Origin: Stemphylium vesicarium
Taxonomy: Eukaryota > Ascomycota > Dothideomycetes > Pleosporales > Pleosporaceae
DNA: 64,000 nt
Direction: 5' to 3'
Assembly (NCBI GenBank): GCA_004380135.1
Contig: QXCR01000036.1
Location: forward strand, 124,001 to 188,000
Shown piece by piece: positions 45,483-56,064 of this stretch. A model generated the notes under the pieces. The model saw only the letters and a program-made list of their open reading frames with translations. It was not told the DNA's origin and did not search any database. The stretch's first letter is position 1. Each line of letters begins with the position of its first letter. A program made the translations under genes and the position numbers.

Positions 45483-45863
45483 TCAGCCGCCTGTTGACCC
45501 TTCACCGACCATACAAAAGCTAAGATTGCAAAGAAGAGCGCAGCGGACGATAGGTAGGCGGGTTCGAGCAGTTTGCAAGTCCACTTTTTGGAAAGCCTCG
45601 ACCAAGTCCGAAAGCTTCTGAATGTGACTTGGAGGGATCTGCGGCATAGGATTCGGAACCGGCGTGACGATTACAGTTCCGGTCGACGTTTGAAGCATTC
45701 GAGTTAAAGGAGGGGCTGATGTGCGGACATCACGCGAAGGGGTTGTGGGAGGTATAGTCTCGGATACGGTTGTTTGAGGGGCCGAAGCTACGCACGATCA
45801 CATCAGTAAGGTGGCCTATGAAACGAAATCACTGCAAGAATCGAAAGACTTACGGGTGGCCAT
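45483..45863 (-). CDS. Small Pro/Thr-rich protein, possibly tail-anchored, possible frameshift
   Basis: Exon 1 is 10 nt (45863-45854), intron 45788-45853 (66 bp, GTAAGT...TAG), exon 2 45787-45483; 104 aa as read. The start MATPSAPQTTVSETIPPTTP is followed by IQKLSDLVEAFQK, a helix. From there the called frame gives a poor tail (LPIVRCALLCNLSFC). The frame reached by dropping one A from the A5 run just after that point reads LEPAYLSSAALFFAILAFVW and ends at 45452-45454 with a short acidic tail, which looks like a genuine C-terminal membrane anchor. Either the gene is frameshifted here, or an unseen splice makes the switch, or the base is a sequence error. No family recognised. Confidence 0.4.
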
Positions 45864-46193
45864 ATCTTTTCGCAGGCCGATAGAAATGGGGGCTTTCGTC
45901 TCATTTTAGGTATTGGTGTTGGCTACACTTCAATGCTGACATTAATCTATGGGCTTGGTGTCAGTCTTTCACAAGCTTACGTGTTGCTGGGAATTTTGTC
46001 CAACCAGAATTGAAGGCTTAGACGGTGGGCTGTGCTACAGGGCACATTTATCACGGGTTATAGTGGAAATTAAGTAGGCGTCAAGGTTTCATTCGTTATC
46101 AGCGAGCGTAATGCGCCACCTTCTTAGTGACAGTGGTTACACCGGAGCCTCACCTAGCCCTTTAGGCCTTCAAATAATCATTCTCTAAGCCCC
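45864..46193. other. Intergenic region, no gene seen
   Basis: Upstream flank of the small gene and 3' flank of the amylase. Confidence 0.5.
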
Positions 46194-48064
46194 TTAACCC
46201 TGCCACGAGCTACTCAGACTAGCACTTGCCTGACAAGTCGGCGCAGTGTACGACCTGTTCGGGTCGGCCTCCCAAGTTATTGTTCCTCCACTGCTGATCT
46301 TCACGAACTTGTACTGTACCGAAGATCCAGCGGCCAACGGTACAGTGATTTTCCAGACGGGGTTGCTGGAGGTGTAGCTGGATGCTGAGAGGGTAAGACC
46401 CTTTGAGGGAGTCCAGTTACCGAGCTGCGCAGTGTTACCGGTGATCTTGATGGTATCGCCGGGCACGGTAACAACACGGTGAGTGAAAGAAACGGAGACG
46501 GCAGTTGGGCACGCGGTCGATGTGGCGGTGGCGGTGCGGGTTGACATGGTGGTGCCGGTCGGGGTGGTACCCGACCCAGCGACAAGAACAACGGGCTCAC
46601 CGTTGGTAGCGGTGACGCAGATCCTGCCATTGCCGTCGGCGGTGACTGCGGCGCCGTTTCCGTAGACGTTGCTCCATTTGCCGTTGGCCTTTTGGGTGTT
46701 GAAGCAGTGCTGGGCGTTGGAGTTGCCGCCAGCGTTGGTGGTGAGAACGATGAGGTTGCCACCAGCTCGGCTCCAGGCGTAGGCAGTGTCGGCCACGTAC
46801 AAGTGAACATGGTCGTTACCGGCAAGACCTCCTGCGGACTTCCTCGCACCAGAAAGCTTCTTGATGGCTTGGTAGAGATCCGAGTTGGTGTTGAAGCCGC
46901 TGCGCCAGAGGTCCTCTCGGTTGGCTGGGTCATCGCCACCAGCGTAGCCTTGCTCAGTACCGTAGTACACGATGGGGATACCACGTGCAAGGATGACGTA
47001 GGCCAGAGCGTTCTTGAGAAGAGTCTTGTCGTTCTTTACGTTCAACCAGCGCTTGTTGTCGTGGTTGTCGAGGAAGTTACCCAGGGCTGATGGGTCAGGG
47101 AAGGTGTTGCTGACGGTGTTCATCATGTCTACAAGCGCCTGAGCGGAGCCCTTTTGCTGGTAGAAGTTGTTCATAGGGTAGTAGGTCGCATAGTTGAGGA
47201 GACCGGGCATAAGCTTAGCGTATTCAGCGAGGTAGGTTGGGTTTCCGTCGAACACTTCGCCAATGTTGTAAACACCAGTCGCGGCGGAGAAACCGGGCCA
47301 GAAATCCTTCTCAACGTGCTTGACAGTATCGATTCGGACTCCGTCGAAATTGTATTCCTTGACGAGCCAGGACACCCAGTCTTGGAGCAGGGTGCGGATT
47401 TCGCTCTTGCTAGTGTTGAGATCGGGCAGGCCGGCAATCTGGCACACCTCGACACTGTTCTGGTTGCTGTAGTTGATGTCGCAAGCGCTATGGTAGGAAG
47501 ATGCCTGGTTGAGTGGTTCAGGGCGGTTGGGTGTGATTGATCCTGGTCCCATATGGTTGGCGACAACGTCTACCATCATGTAGATACCCTGGAATGAGTT
47601 AGTAGATGCAAAATGCACTAGTCCAACCGGGAAATACCTTTGAATGAGCGGTGTTGACCAGGCTCTTCAAGTCGGCAGCACTGCCATAGTTGGAGTTGAT
47701 CGCATACAGATCCTCGGCCCAGTAACCGTGGTACCCAGCAGGCTTGTCTGTATGTTGCATCAGTATCAAGTCATCTTCTGGGATAGACAGCACGGAACTT
47801 ACTTGAAACGACGGGAGTGATCCAGATAGCATCGAAACCGAGTCCCTTGATGTAGTCAAGCTTAGACTCAAGACCCTTGAATGTTCCACCACAGTAGTTT
47901 CCAAGGTCGCTGCATTGTCCACCACCGGCGTCGCTGCTACTGCGAGCAATGCGGTCCGTCAAAACAAAGTAGATGTTGCGTGACTTCCACGCGCTGGTGT
48001 CAGCCGCCGAGACGATGGAGGTGACCCAGAAGAGGAGTGTGGTGATGAGGTTGAGCAACAACAT
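46194..48064 (-). CDS. Secreted alpha-amylase (GH13) with starch-binding CBM20
   Basis: Endo-acting hydrolysis of alpha-1,4-glucan outside the cell. Exons 48064-47803, 47747-47638, 47588-46194; introns 55 and 49 bp; 1767 nt, 588 aa. Signal peptide MLLLNLITTLLFWVTSIVSA with mature start near ADTSAW. GH13 regions: MMVDVVANHMG (region I), FDGVRIDTVKHV with nucleophile Asp211, IGEVFD with acid/base Glu235, and FLDNHDNKR with Asp301; spacing matches TAKA-amylase. After a Thr/Ser-rich linker (TPTGTTMSTRTATATSTA) a CBM20 occupies about the last 95 residues, with LGNWTPSKGLTLSASSYT and VQYKFVKISSGGTITWEADP. Divergent from an AA13 LPMO 1.36 kb away. A TATA-like box lies 85 bp upstream of the ATG. Confidence 0.95.
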
Positions 48065-48148
48065 CTTGAAGTGAATGATGCTTCCCGAAGCTGATGCTTG
48101 AAGATGGTCGGGAGAGGTGCTTTCCAAATAGATGAGGTCGAGCGCTGA

Positions 48149-48155
48149 ATTTATA
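48149..48155 (-). promoter_or_regulatory. TATA-like box of the amylase gene
   Basis: TATAAAT on the minus strand, 85 bp upstream of the ATG. A CCCCAC word compatible with a CreA site lies just upstream, near 48198. Confidence 0.45.
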
Positions 48156-49303
48156 GACGTGCCCGAGTAACACACGGCCACCCACGATCCTTAGGTACCC
48201 CACAATCTCAGTCCCACTCAGAGTCGCGCTGGCTAAAGTTACTCGGTGGTATAGACGCCTCTTCGCGATGGTCCACGATGCTAAAGAAGCCGAATGTGCT
48301 TAGAAGCCGCGCGAAGGACGAGGTAGTTGCGTCGGACCGTCATGAACCCACTGAAGAGATGTGCCTGGACGATCACTTACACATGACGATCACTCGGACC
48401 GAGTGGGAGGCCCTAATTGTACCTCGTGGACGTCTGAAACAAAGCCGCGGACTACAGAAAACGGTCGACACACCTAATCAGGAAGGTTGCGTAAGGCGAA
48501 ATCATCGATTAGCATGATCCGTCCAGTAGTGCTGTCTTTTCGCGCAACGCGCTTTTCACGCGTATTGGCTCTAGAGAAGACTAGAGGGTGTGGAGCTTCC
48601 AGGGGAAATGAGGAATGTCGCAAGGTTGAAATGACGGTGGCGGCGTAAGCGAGCTGATGTGCCTCGGGGCTCGGCGTTAGTGTCATCATCTAGATTGCGG
48701 ATTCCCCGCATTCCGGAATATATAAACGTGCCTTTCAATTTAAGGTGCGGGCCGGACGACGTTCTGAAGCTCTCATGACCAGATTCTTACGCCCGTCGTC
48801 GTGTCTGGGCTGGTAAGCTCATTTTCATGCCGACAGCGAACCAATAGCCGAGTTGACGGATACGGCGACTACGATGAAAATGGCAAGCGGCCGAAGCGCG
48901 CTATATGTTTCGGTCATGGCTGGCTCGAAAGATCAACGCGCTCCGGTACTGGTGCCTCAAGCGGGACGATGCATCTCGCAGATGAAAATTCCACGAATCT
49001 GCGGTACTGTACAAGAGTGTGGAGCCGGAGGTGCTAATGCACGAGAACACGGTAGAAGGGTGTGCTATGCGGCTCATAAACCTCGTGGAGGCAAGGAGGA
49101 TGCATTGCCATTTCTTCTCGGTGGGTGTTAACCTAGGCAGCGAGGTGCTCCGGAGTATATGCCGACTTCAACCCAATGAAAATCTGTAGAGCCTCTAAGA
49201 CCATGCAGGACGTGGCAGGCGACTTCAGGTTGAGAACGAAATATCGCCGTGTTTGAAGGGGTGTAGGAAAATCGCTGATCGTGAAGTGCACGAGGACGAC
49301 ATT
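48156..49303. other. Divergent intergenic region of the amylase and LPMO genes
   Basis: No gene is supported; frames at 48278-48517 and 48853-49131 look random. By eye I found no CGG-N8-CGG AmyR-type site on the plus strand. Confidence 0.5.
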
Positions 49304-49311
49304 GTATATAG
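49304..49311 (+). promoter_or_regulatory. TATA-like box of the LPMO gene
   Basis: GTATATAG about 115-120 bp upstream of the chosen ATG. Confidence 0.4.
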
Positions 49312-49425
49312 CCAGGACAGAAATGTCTCTTTATGTCGCTTGCCAGCACATTCACCGCTCGAGCCTTTAGTTCTCTAGAACCCATTCTTTCCAAAATACT
49401 TTCTAAGAGAGCATATCGCCGGACC

Positions 49426-50706
49426 ATGTTGTCGAAACTCGCCTCTCTCCTGGCTCTGGTAGCCAGTGCCAATGCCCATGGCTATCTCTCTTCTCCAATG
49501 AGCCGCACTGGCTTGAATGCTCAAGTAAGTGCACTCGTCCGGCCGATGGGTTTGACGGCATCATATCAAAGAAAAACTCTGACATCTCACAGGCTGGAGT
49601 AGACACTTGCCCAGAGTGTACCATCCTCGAACCCGTAACTGCATGGCCTGATCTCGATGTCGCGCCCGTGGGTCGCTCTGGTCCTTGCGGATACAACGCT
49701 CGCGTGTCGGTCGACTACAATCAGCCTGGCCCTCGATGGGGATCACAGCCCGTCATCACCTACAAGACAGGCGATATAGTTGATGTGCAGTGGTGCCTTG
49801 ATGCCAATGGTGATCATGGCGGCATGTTCACTTACCGCATCTGCCAAAATCAAGCTCTCGTGGACAAACTCTTGACTCCTGGGTATCTTCCCACTGAGGC
49901 GGAAAAGCAGGCAGCCGAAGACTGCTTCGAGGCTGGCGAGTTAAAGTGCACAGATGTTGCAGGACAAACGTGCGGTTATAACCCTGACTGCCAAGAAGGT
50001 CAGCCTTGCTGGAGGAATGACTGGTTCACATGTAAGTGCATCTCGCTACTCGAGACTAGAGAGATGAAACTGACATGAAGTAGGCGGTGGCTTCAACGAA
50101 GGCTCAAAATGTAGGAGCGTCGACAACGCACCCCTCAACTCGTGCTATACCAGCATCGCAGGCGGATACACAGTCAGCTCTCGGATCAAAATCCCGAACT
50201 ACACAAGCAACCACACGCTCTTGTCGCTCAAATGGAACTCCTTCCAGACCCCGCAGATATACCTGACTTGCGCCGACATCAAGATCACCGGCAGCGGATC
50301 TGGCGGCTCCACTCCACCCACTACGAGCAAGACCTCCACATCTACAACGAAGCCGACATCAACGGCGGCTCCTAGTGGATGCGCAACGCCTGTTTCTACC
50401 GTAGCGGTGACATTCAACTCCAAGACTACGACATCGTTCGGTCAGACCGTCAAGATCGTTGGATCGATCTCTCAGTTCGGCAACTGGAACACGGCGTCCG
50501 CACCTGCAATGTCCGCGAGCCAGTATACCACCGCAAACCCGCTTTGGTCTACGAAGATCAACCTTCCGGTCGGTACCAGCTTCGAATACAAGTACATTAA
50601 GGTCGAGAGCAGTGGCGCGGTGACGTACGAGTCTGGTGCCAACCGCGTGTATACTGTGCCGAAGGGGTGCTCAGCAGCGACAACCGTTGCTAGCATATGG
50701 AAATAA
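49426..50706 (+). CDS. Starch-active lytic polysaccharide monooxygenase (AA13) with CBM20
   Basis: Secreted copper enzyme that oxidatively cleaves starch and opens it to amylases. Exons 49426-49524, 49593-50031, 50084-50706; introns 68 and 52 bp; 1161 nt, 386 aa. The 17-residue signal peptide ends ANA, so the mature protein begins with His18 (HGYLSSPMSRTGLNAQ), the copper-binding N-terminal His of AA13. The second brace histidine is in NGDHGG, mature position 91 as in the Aspergillus oryzae enzyme, and an axial Tyr is in QIYLTCADI. Many paired cysteines. A Ser/Thr linker (TSKTSTSTTKPTSTAAPSG) leads to a C-terminal CBM20 (ISQFGNWNTASAPAMSASQY). The upstream in-frame Met at 49333 was rejected because it would bury the signal peptide. 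Confidence 0.95.
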
Positions 50707-52194
50707 GCTTCGAAGATGTTTGCCGGGATCAAATCGATTTTGTGTCGTTTTGGGCGTAGGATAGCAGCCGGTAGAGCTTATAGACGCTCAATCGTCGTTT
50801 GAGGTACACCAGAATAATGGACACTCGCTGAAGCCATACATGCCACTTCAACGGAACTGTGATGAGGGTGAACTCAAGAACTTTGGGAGTCCCAGGTGTT
50901 GCCAACGACGGTATTCCCACAAGTATCGCACAGTTGCTTACCCATTCTCATAAGGTCGCAGTCACCGGCAGCTGGTAGGTGTGGTTGTGTCAGACTTCTC
51001 TCGTTTTCGCGTGACTCTGAATGATTGTTCATAGAAGTAGAGTTGTTTGGCCCGTTTGGCCCCGAGCTGGTGGCATCAACGCCACCCATCACGAGAACTA
51101 TGTGCGAATGTGATACCCTAGAAGTGCAGAAAGATAGCCAGAAGAGGCGTTGGCGGTTGCGATGTCCATTTGCCGTCCATTCCGGTGGCAGCGGTTTTTG
51201 AGGGGATTGCAAGGCTCTGATACATCCTAACACCTTCAGCCTCGGAAAACAAACCTGATCTTAACAGAGCGACGCGGCAAATAAGGCGCGCCACAAGAGT
51301 CGACAAGCCAAGAACATGTAGGACAGTATTGTGGCGTTCGAGACAGTGGACAATGTCGGGTATAGAGGCCGCGAGGGGGATGGCGGGGAGGGGACAAAAC
51401 GCGCTAGAGATGTGATCCTAGCGTCAGGAACTCTAGACCATAGAAACTTTCGTCCATCACGACATCCACAAGTCTCTTACGATGCCACCTCCACGCTAGG
51501 ACAAACGCGTAACGCCCAATTGGCCTCACGACTGAAAATGGACGGAGAACCAATTTTCGCCACTTTAGGCTCTGTGGCCTCTTTTCACACACGCCATTAC
51601 GTGCACTTCGAGGCTGAAAATATTGCCTCTAGGATTAACGAATCCGGATGACTACTAAGGCACGAGCAAAGGTAAGAAGTAAGCATGCTGACGTGCGCGA
51701 AGAGCAGTGGAAAAAACCATAACCCACCAAAAACCGCAGCCTAGAGGGGACATGGAAATTCTGCGCCTCTTTAGGATACATCTCCGACGTCGAACTCCAA
51801 CAAAAGCAAGAACTACGGCCTTGACGTTCGCTGTCAGCTCATGCCGTAGAACCTCATTTCTTGGCTAGATTCTTTTTCGATCCTTCGCGGAACACCCACC
51901 TCGCCTATCGGCATCTCCAGAAACCCACGCACTTCTATTCTGGGATTGCGATGTTTAGCCGGCATCGCATGATTGGATAGCTGCAATGCATATGTAGGTG
52001 CAGCTTCATCAATACATATTGCGCCACGCACTATAACGCCAATATTTGGTAGAAGGATTCCCTCTGCAGCTCAGGCGTCCAGAACACTGCCGTTCAAAAA
52101 GTGATCCACTGCCGCATCCTTCTCTGCGGTCTTGGCTACCTTCAAACACCTTCGACCCTTCGTATACACCTCCGGGCCTAAACACTGTCTCAAA
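50707..52194. other. Intergenic region, no convincing gene
   Basis: About 1.5 kb. A minus-strand frame from 51089 to 50874 (MGGVDATSSGPNG...) has fairly protein-like composition but no recognised domain, and is not called. Confidence 0.45.
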
Positions 52195-52589
52195 ATGCAT
52201 TTTACGGCTCTTTTCACATCGTTTCTCTTCGCAGCTACTGCCCTAGCGACGCCCCACCCTTGGGCTGCACCCCAGGCCAGCGTCGCTGCATCCAGTGGCG
52301 GCCAGGAGCCTAACCGGACGGTGCAGCTACCCGAACACGAGGAGCCTACACCCGTATTCGAGACGGCATGCAAATGCGCGTTGCCGGTTGTGCCCATGAA
52401 TCTCCTCAGCGCGAATGAGAAGTGCTTGATGAAAATTGCTGCGGAGATGGGATGTTATATCAGCTCGAACGGCGGATGTCCTTCACCAGCGCCTGCTGTA
52501 AGTTTGGATGGAGACGGAAGTGATCATCTGCGTGTGCTTACTAGCAACAGTGCGGACTCGGTCCTTTGTCTGGCACACCGATGCTATAG
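52195..52589 (+). CDS. Small secreted cysteine-containing protein
   Basis: Exons 52195-52497 and 52551-52589, intron 53 bp (GTAAGT...CAG), 342 nt, 113 aa. Signal peptide MHFTALFTSFLFAATALA, cleavage near ALA-TP. The mature protein has a Pro/Glu-rich stretch then six cysteines (ACKCALPV, NEKCLMKI, MGCYISS, GGCPSPAPA and CGLGPL after splicing). The intron was accepted because it gives an even cysteine count; without it the frame runs on to 52608 with a different tail. No homologue recognised. Size and features fit secreted effector-like or surface proteins of fungi; that is inference. The upstream Met at 52132 was rejected since it would place the signal peptide internally. Confidence 0.6.
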
Positions 52590-52990
52590 GCTTGATTTGA
52601 GGATGTGATGCGGTGCGGGTGCTACGATGTTTTGGTCACTATTTCATTGTGTTCGGCATTGACTATGCTATGAGCGAAATGAAACGAGGTTTCTTCAAGA
52701 GTCTCTCCTATACTGCCTGAGAGCCAAGTCATGCCTGCTTCAACTAGCAGCCCAGGTGCTCGATTTGCAAATTTCCAAAACTTGGATGGCCAGATTGGAC
52801 TGACGCTACATCCAAATGATTTGGTGGGAACAGCTACTGCATGAATTCCGTCGAAGTGTAGCGAGATTCCGGAAACAACTTTGCTCTGCTCATACATCTT
52901 CCAAAGCCCGCCCTCGTCTTTTCACTACCCTTTCGTTCTGCAACTCAATTGCCGCAAAGCCCCTCCTTAACGAGACATCTGACTAATACC
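52590..52990. other. Intergenic, no gene seen
   Basis: Convergent 3' flanks of the small secreted protein and the next minus-strand gene. Confidence 0.5.
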
Positions 52991-55644
52991 CTATTCCATC
53001 TTGCGTCTCTTGCTCTTACCCTTCTCTTTCTCCTCCATCGCCCTCTTAATAGCTTTCGCGCTTCTCAACGCCCTCGAGCGCTCCTTCTTCAATACCTCCG
53101 CGTGCCTCTCCACAACCTCTCTATCCGGGCATCCCGACTCACCAGGCTCGATCAGCGGCTCAATGCCAGCTTCCTTTAGCGCGCCCGGGACATCGCTAAG
53201 AAGGACCTGGTACCGGCCTTTCTCCCTGCACCAATGGATCAGAGCGGTCAGCGGACCTGCATCGGCGCCCGTGGGAAGCGATTGCAGGCCGTGCGCAAGA
53301 GCGAGGAGCGGATAGTCGATCTTTTCCCAGACATCGTACGTCCAGCCCTCGGCCGTGTAGCTAGCAGTGATATCGACGACGGCAGGCTTGGTTGTAGGAG
53401 TCGGGGCTGGTGGAGGCGTATCCTTACCCACCTCATCGATATCGACTTCCTCAATGTCTTCGGATTTGATGACGTCCCTCCTCCTCGCAGCGCCAGCCGT
53501 GGTGCTTATACTAGCAGACTTCGACACCATGTCCCCTTCCAGTGCACGCGTCATGCAGATGATGTCGCGGATCATGCGCGGTTGCACTCCTCCGCGTGCG
53601 AGGCGATCCGCTGCGTGGCCCCAATAGTAGTGCTGTGGGAAGTAGCCCAGTAGCTCCATGATCGTGAACTCGGTGTCACCTAGCAGGGTGATGTCAACGT
53701 TCATTGGTGTTGCAACACTCTTGAAGGGGCAGAAGTCATTGCAGCGCTTTCCCTTCGTGGGGGTGTCTTGGTTTTGGAGAATCGGATTGGGCACGGAGAC
53801 CGGCGAAGGCGAAGAAGACTGCTCTGCTTGTAGGGCCAGCATCATCAGTTCTGGGATTGGCGATTTGATTTTCCGAGTAGATCGGTGGGCTCCGGTGCCA
53901 TGCCACTTTTTCTTCGGGGTGGGCACGAAGTCGGCTGTAGGGTTCGTCTCTTTCGCCGCGAACCAACGCCATGCATCCGAAAGATCAATGATCAGGTTCG
54001 GGCAATCACGAGCTTCATTCCACGGGTAGGCAACTGGGACCACAAACTCGCCGGATGAGTTAGAGCTCATGAGACTATAACATCCTGCCTGCGAGTTGCT
54101 AGACGGTGCGTGAAAGTTGACCTGACCCTCCCACGGCAGCGTCCAATCGACACCGTCAAAGTTATAGACGTCTGCGTCCGATCCATCGCTGAACTGGCGC
54201 ATATCTGGGAGCATGCCATACTCGGGGTGTAGCTCGCCTCCCGGTACGTACTTGTGGAGACCTCCTTGGTGAAGCTCCTCATATGTGAGAGGTAGGGGTC
54301 CGACGGGCGTCAGTTTGAAAGCTTGCTGGTAGGGGTCGAAGACGATGGGAAGTAGTCCGAACCACGTGACATGCTTCCAACCTATTGGTAGCACAAGCTT
54401 TGGGACGTGAGAGACTTCGGGTAGCCCGTTGACGAGGGGAACGAACGGATGGTGGAAGATCAGGCGCGGATCCAGGTTTGGATACGGATAAGAAAGATGT
54501 GTGCTTCCACCCGGCGGGTACTGTAACTGAAACGAAAGCGAGTTGACAGTAGGCATGCCATCGAATGGGATGGGGTCGGATTTGCATGGTACGATACTGA
54601 ACTCAGGCTGAACAGGCTGCGCAGGAGCTTCTTCACCCACGACGGGCCTGCGGGCGGTCTTCGGAGTGGCCTTGAGCGGCTCAAGTGTATCTGCCAGGCA
54701 AGTGCATTAGTATGCGTGCGTAACAAGCCCTATATGGTTGTATTTACAGGTTGGCTTTGGCTGCCTTCGCAACCTGGTGCTGCGGCGTGTCTGTGTTGGG
54801 CTTTGGCTGTCATCAAGCTGACGCGCCAAAATTGCATTGCTATCAAGCTCGCATCCGGTCGCTTCGACACCGACACAGTCTTCTTCCTTGGGTACAGCTG
54901 AATGCGTGGGTGAAAACGGTCCGCGAGAGCGGCGAGACATCTGCTGCAGCTCTTCCACTGCGGCATGTACGTTTGCTGGCATCGCATACTTTGCATCCTG
55001 TCCCAAATACTCGTTGGCCCTGGCGAAGAGGTCCTGAGGGTTGTCTCCGCCAGCTCTCTTGGTGCGTGAAACCCCAAGATCATCTCCGTCGTTCGTTCCG
55101 TCGCTTGAGGAACCTGAAAGTGGCTCGGAGGTGTACTTCGCGAAGTTGGGTGTCTGAGGAGAGGGCAAACCGTGCCAATGAACGGGCAGACGTCTCTTTG
55201 TTGGGGTACTTGGCTCTTTGAGTTCTGTCATTGCGCGTTCCTTGTGTCCCGTGTTGCCGATCTCATTCTTTGTGATCTCATGATCGTGAGCGCCTTCATG
55301 AGGACTCCGTCCCCCAGCACCGCCCAGGGAATACGACAGGTTCTCCATCACCGCGTCTGCTAGAGCGTGCATCTCGGGTTGTGTTTGGAAACTCGGAGAG
55401 GCTTCAAGCTGGTCATTGCTGAATGCTGGTCGGATTTGCGGGGAGTTGACGTTGCCTATTGCCCTTGTTAGTCGCGACTTCTACCACATCAACGTACTCT
55501 TCCAACTCGCTTACTCGAACTGAGATACGACTCTCTAGCGGGCGAGGGGATACGGTATGGCATACCCATGTTATCTGCAGTTACTTCTTCGGGGTCGCGA
55601 AGCGCAGAAGTTGCGAAGTTTGTATCGCTGTAAGAGCGCTGCAT
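52991..55644 (-). CDS. Large hypothetical protein, probably nuclear
   Basis: Exons 55644-55515, 55455-54748, 54690-52991; introns 59 and 57 bp; 2538 nt, 845 aa. The first third is disordered, with charged and Ser/Pro-rich stretches (TPTKRRLPVHWHG, TQTRRSTRLRRQPKPT). The middle contains an ordered region with many Trp, Tyr and Pro (GWKHVTWFGLLPIVFDPYQQ; YVPGGELHPEYGMLPD; FTIMELLGYFPQHYYWGHAA), and a later segment reads YPLLALAHGLQSLPTGADAG. The C-terminus is a strongly basic helix (RSAKAIKRAMEEKEKGKSKR). No known domain recognised. Splices keep one continuous frame through YLSSSNVNSPQ and PKPTYTLEPL, which supports a single gene. Confidence 0.75.
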
Positions 55645-56064
55645 GGTGGGCGAATTGACTCAGGTCTTCTCGCACTTCCGGTGCGCGCTGATGATGATGA
55701 CGAGTACGATGAGTAACGAGGCATGCGAGGAGTGGTGATCAGCAGATATATATCCAAGATGACGAAGATGTGTGGTGACGGCGCATTCACCTTCACCTCG
55801 AGTGCAGAGCGTGCACGTGCTCAACATGGCCGGGGTTAGTAAAAGAGCGCCCCTCGGTGAAGGCAGACTTCCAATTGAATGCATGCAGAGAGAGTAAACC
55901 TGAACAAGGGATTGGCAAAACTATGGCGCAATGATGAGAATAAGAGCCAAGATGAAGTGCTAAGAGAACGACAATGTGGTGTTGATTCGTTACGATTCAT
56001 CGAGAGCTATTTTGAACACGTGCTATAGTGTCGGGGCTAGACGAAGCCCTGTTTGCGCTCATAT
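55645..56064. other. Intergenic region, no gene seen
   Basis: 5' flank of the large hypothetical gene and 3' flank of the carboxypeptidase. Confidence 0.5.

Noticed and set aside
46692..47540. Two plus-strand open frames across the amylase
   Set aside because: They mirror the codon bias of the amylase on the other strand; valine-rich shadow translations.
48065..49425. AmyR-type CGG-N8-CGG sites between amylase and LPMO
   Set aside because: None found by eye on the plus strand; nearest candidates have the wrong spacing or second triplet.
50874..51089. Minus-strand frame MGGVDATSS... of 71 codons
   Set aside because: Composition is plausible, but there is no domain, intron structure or partner exon; not enough to call.
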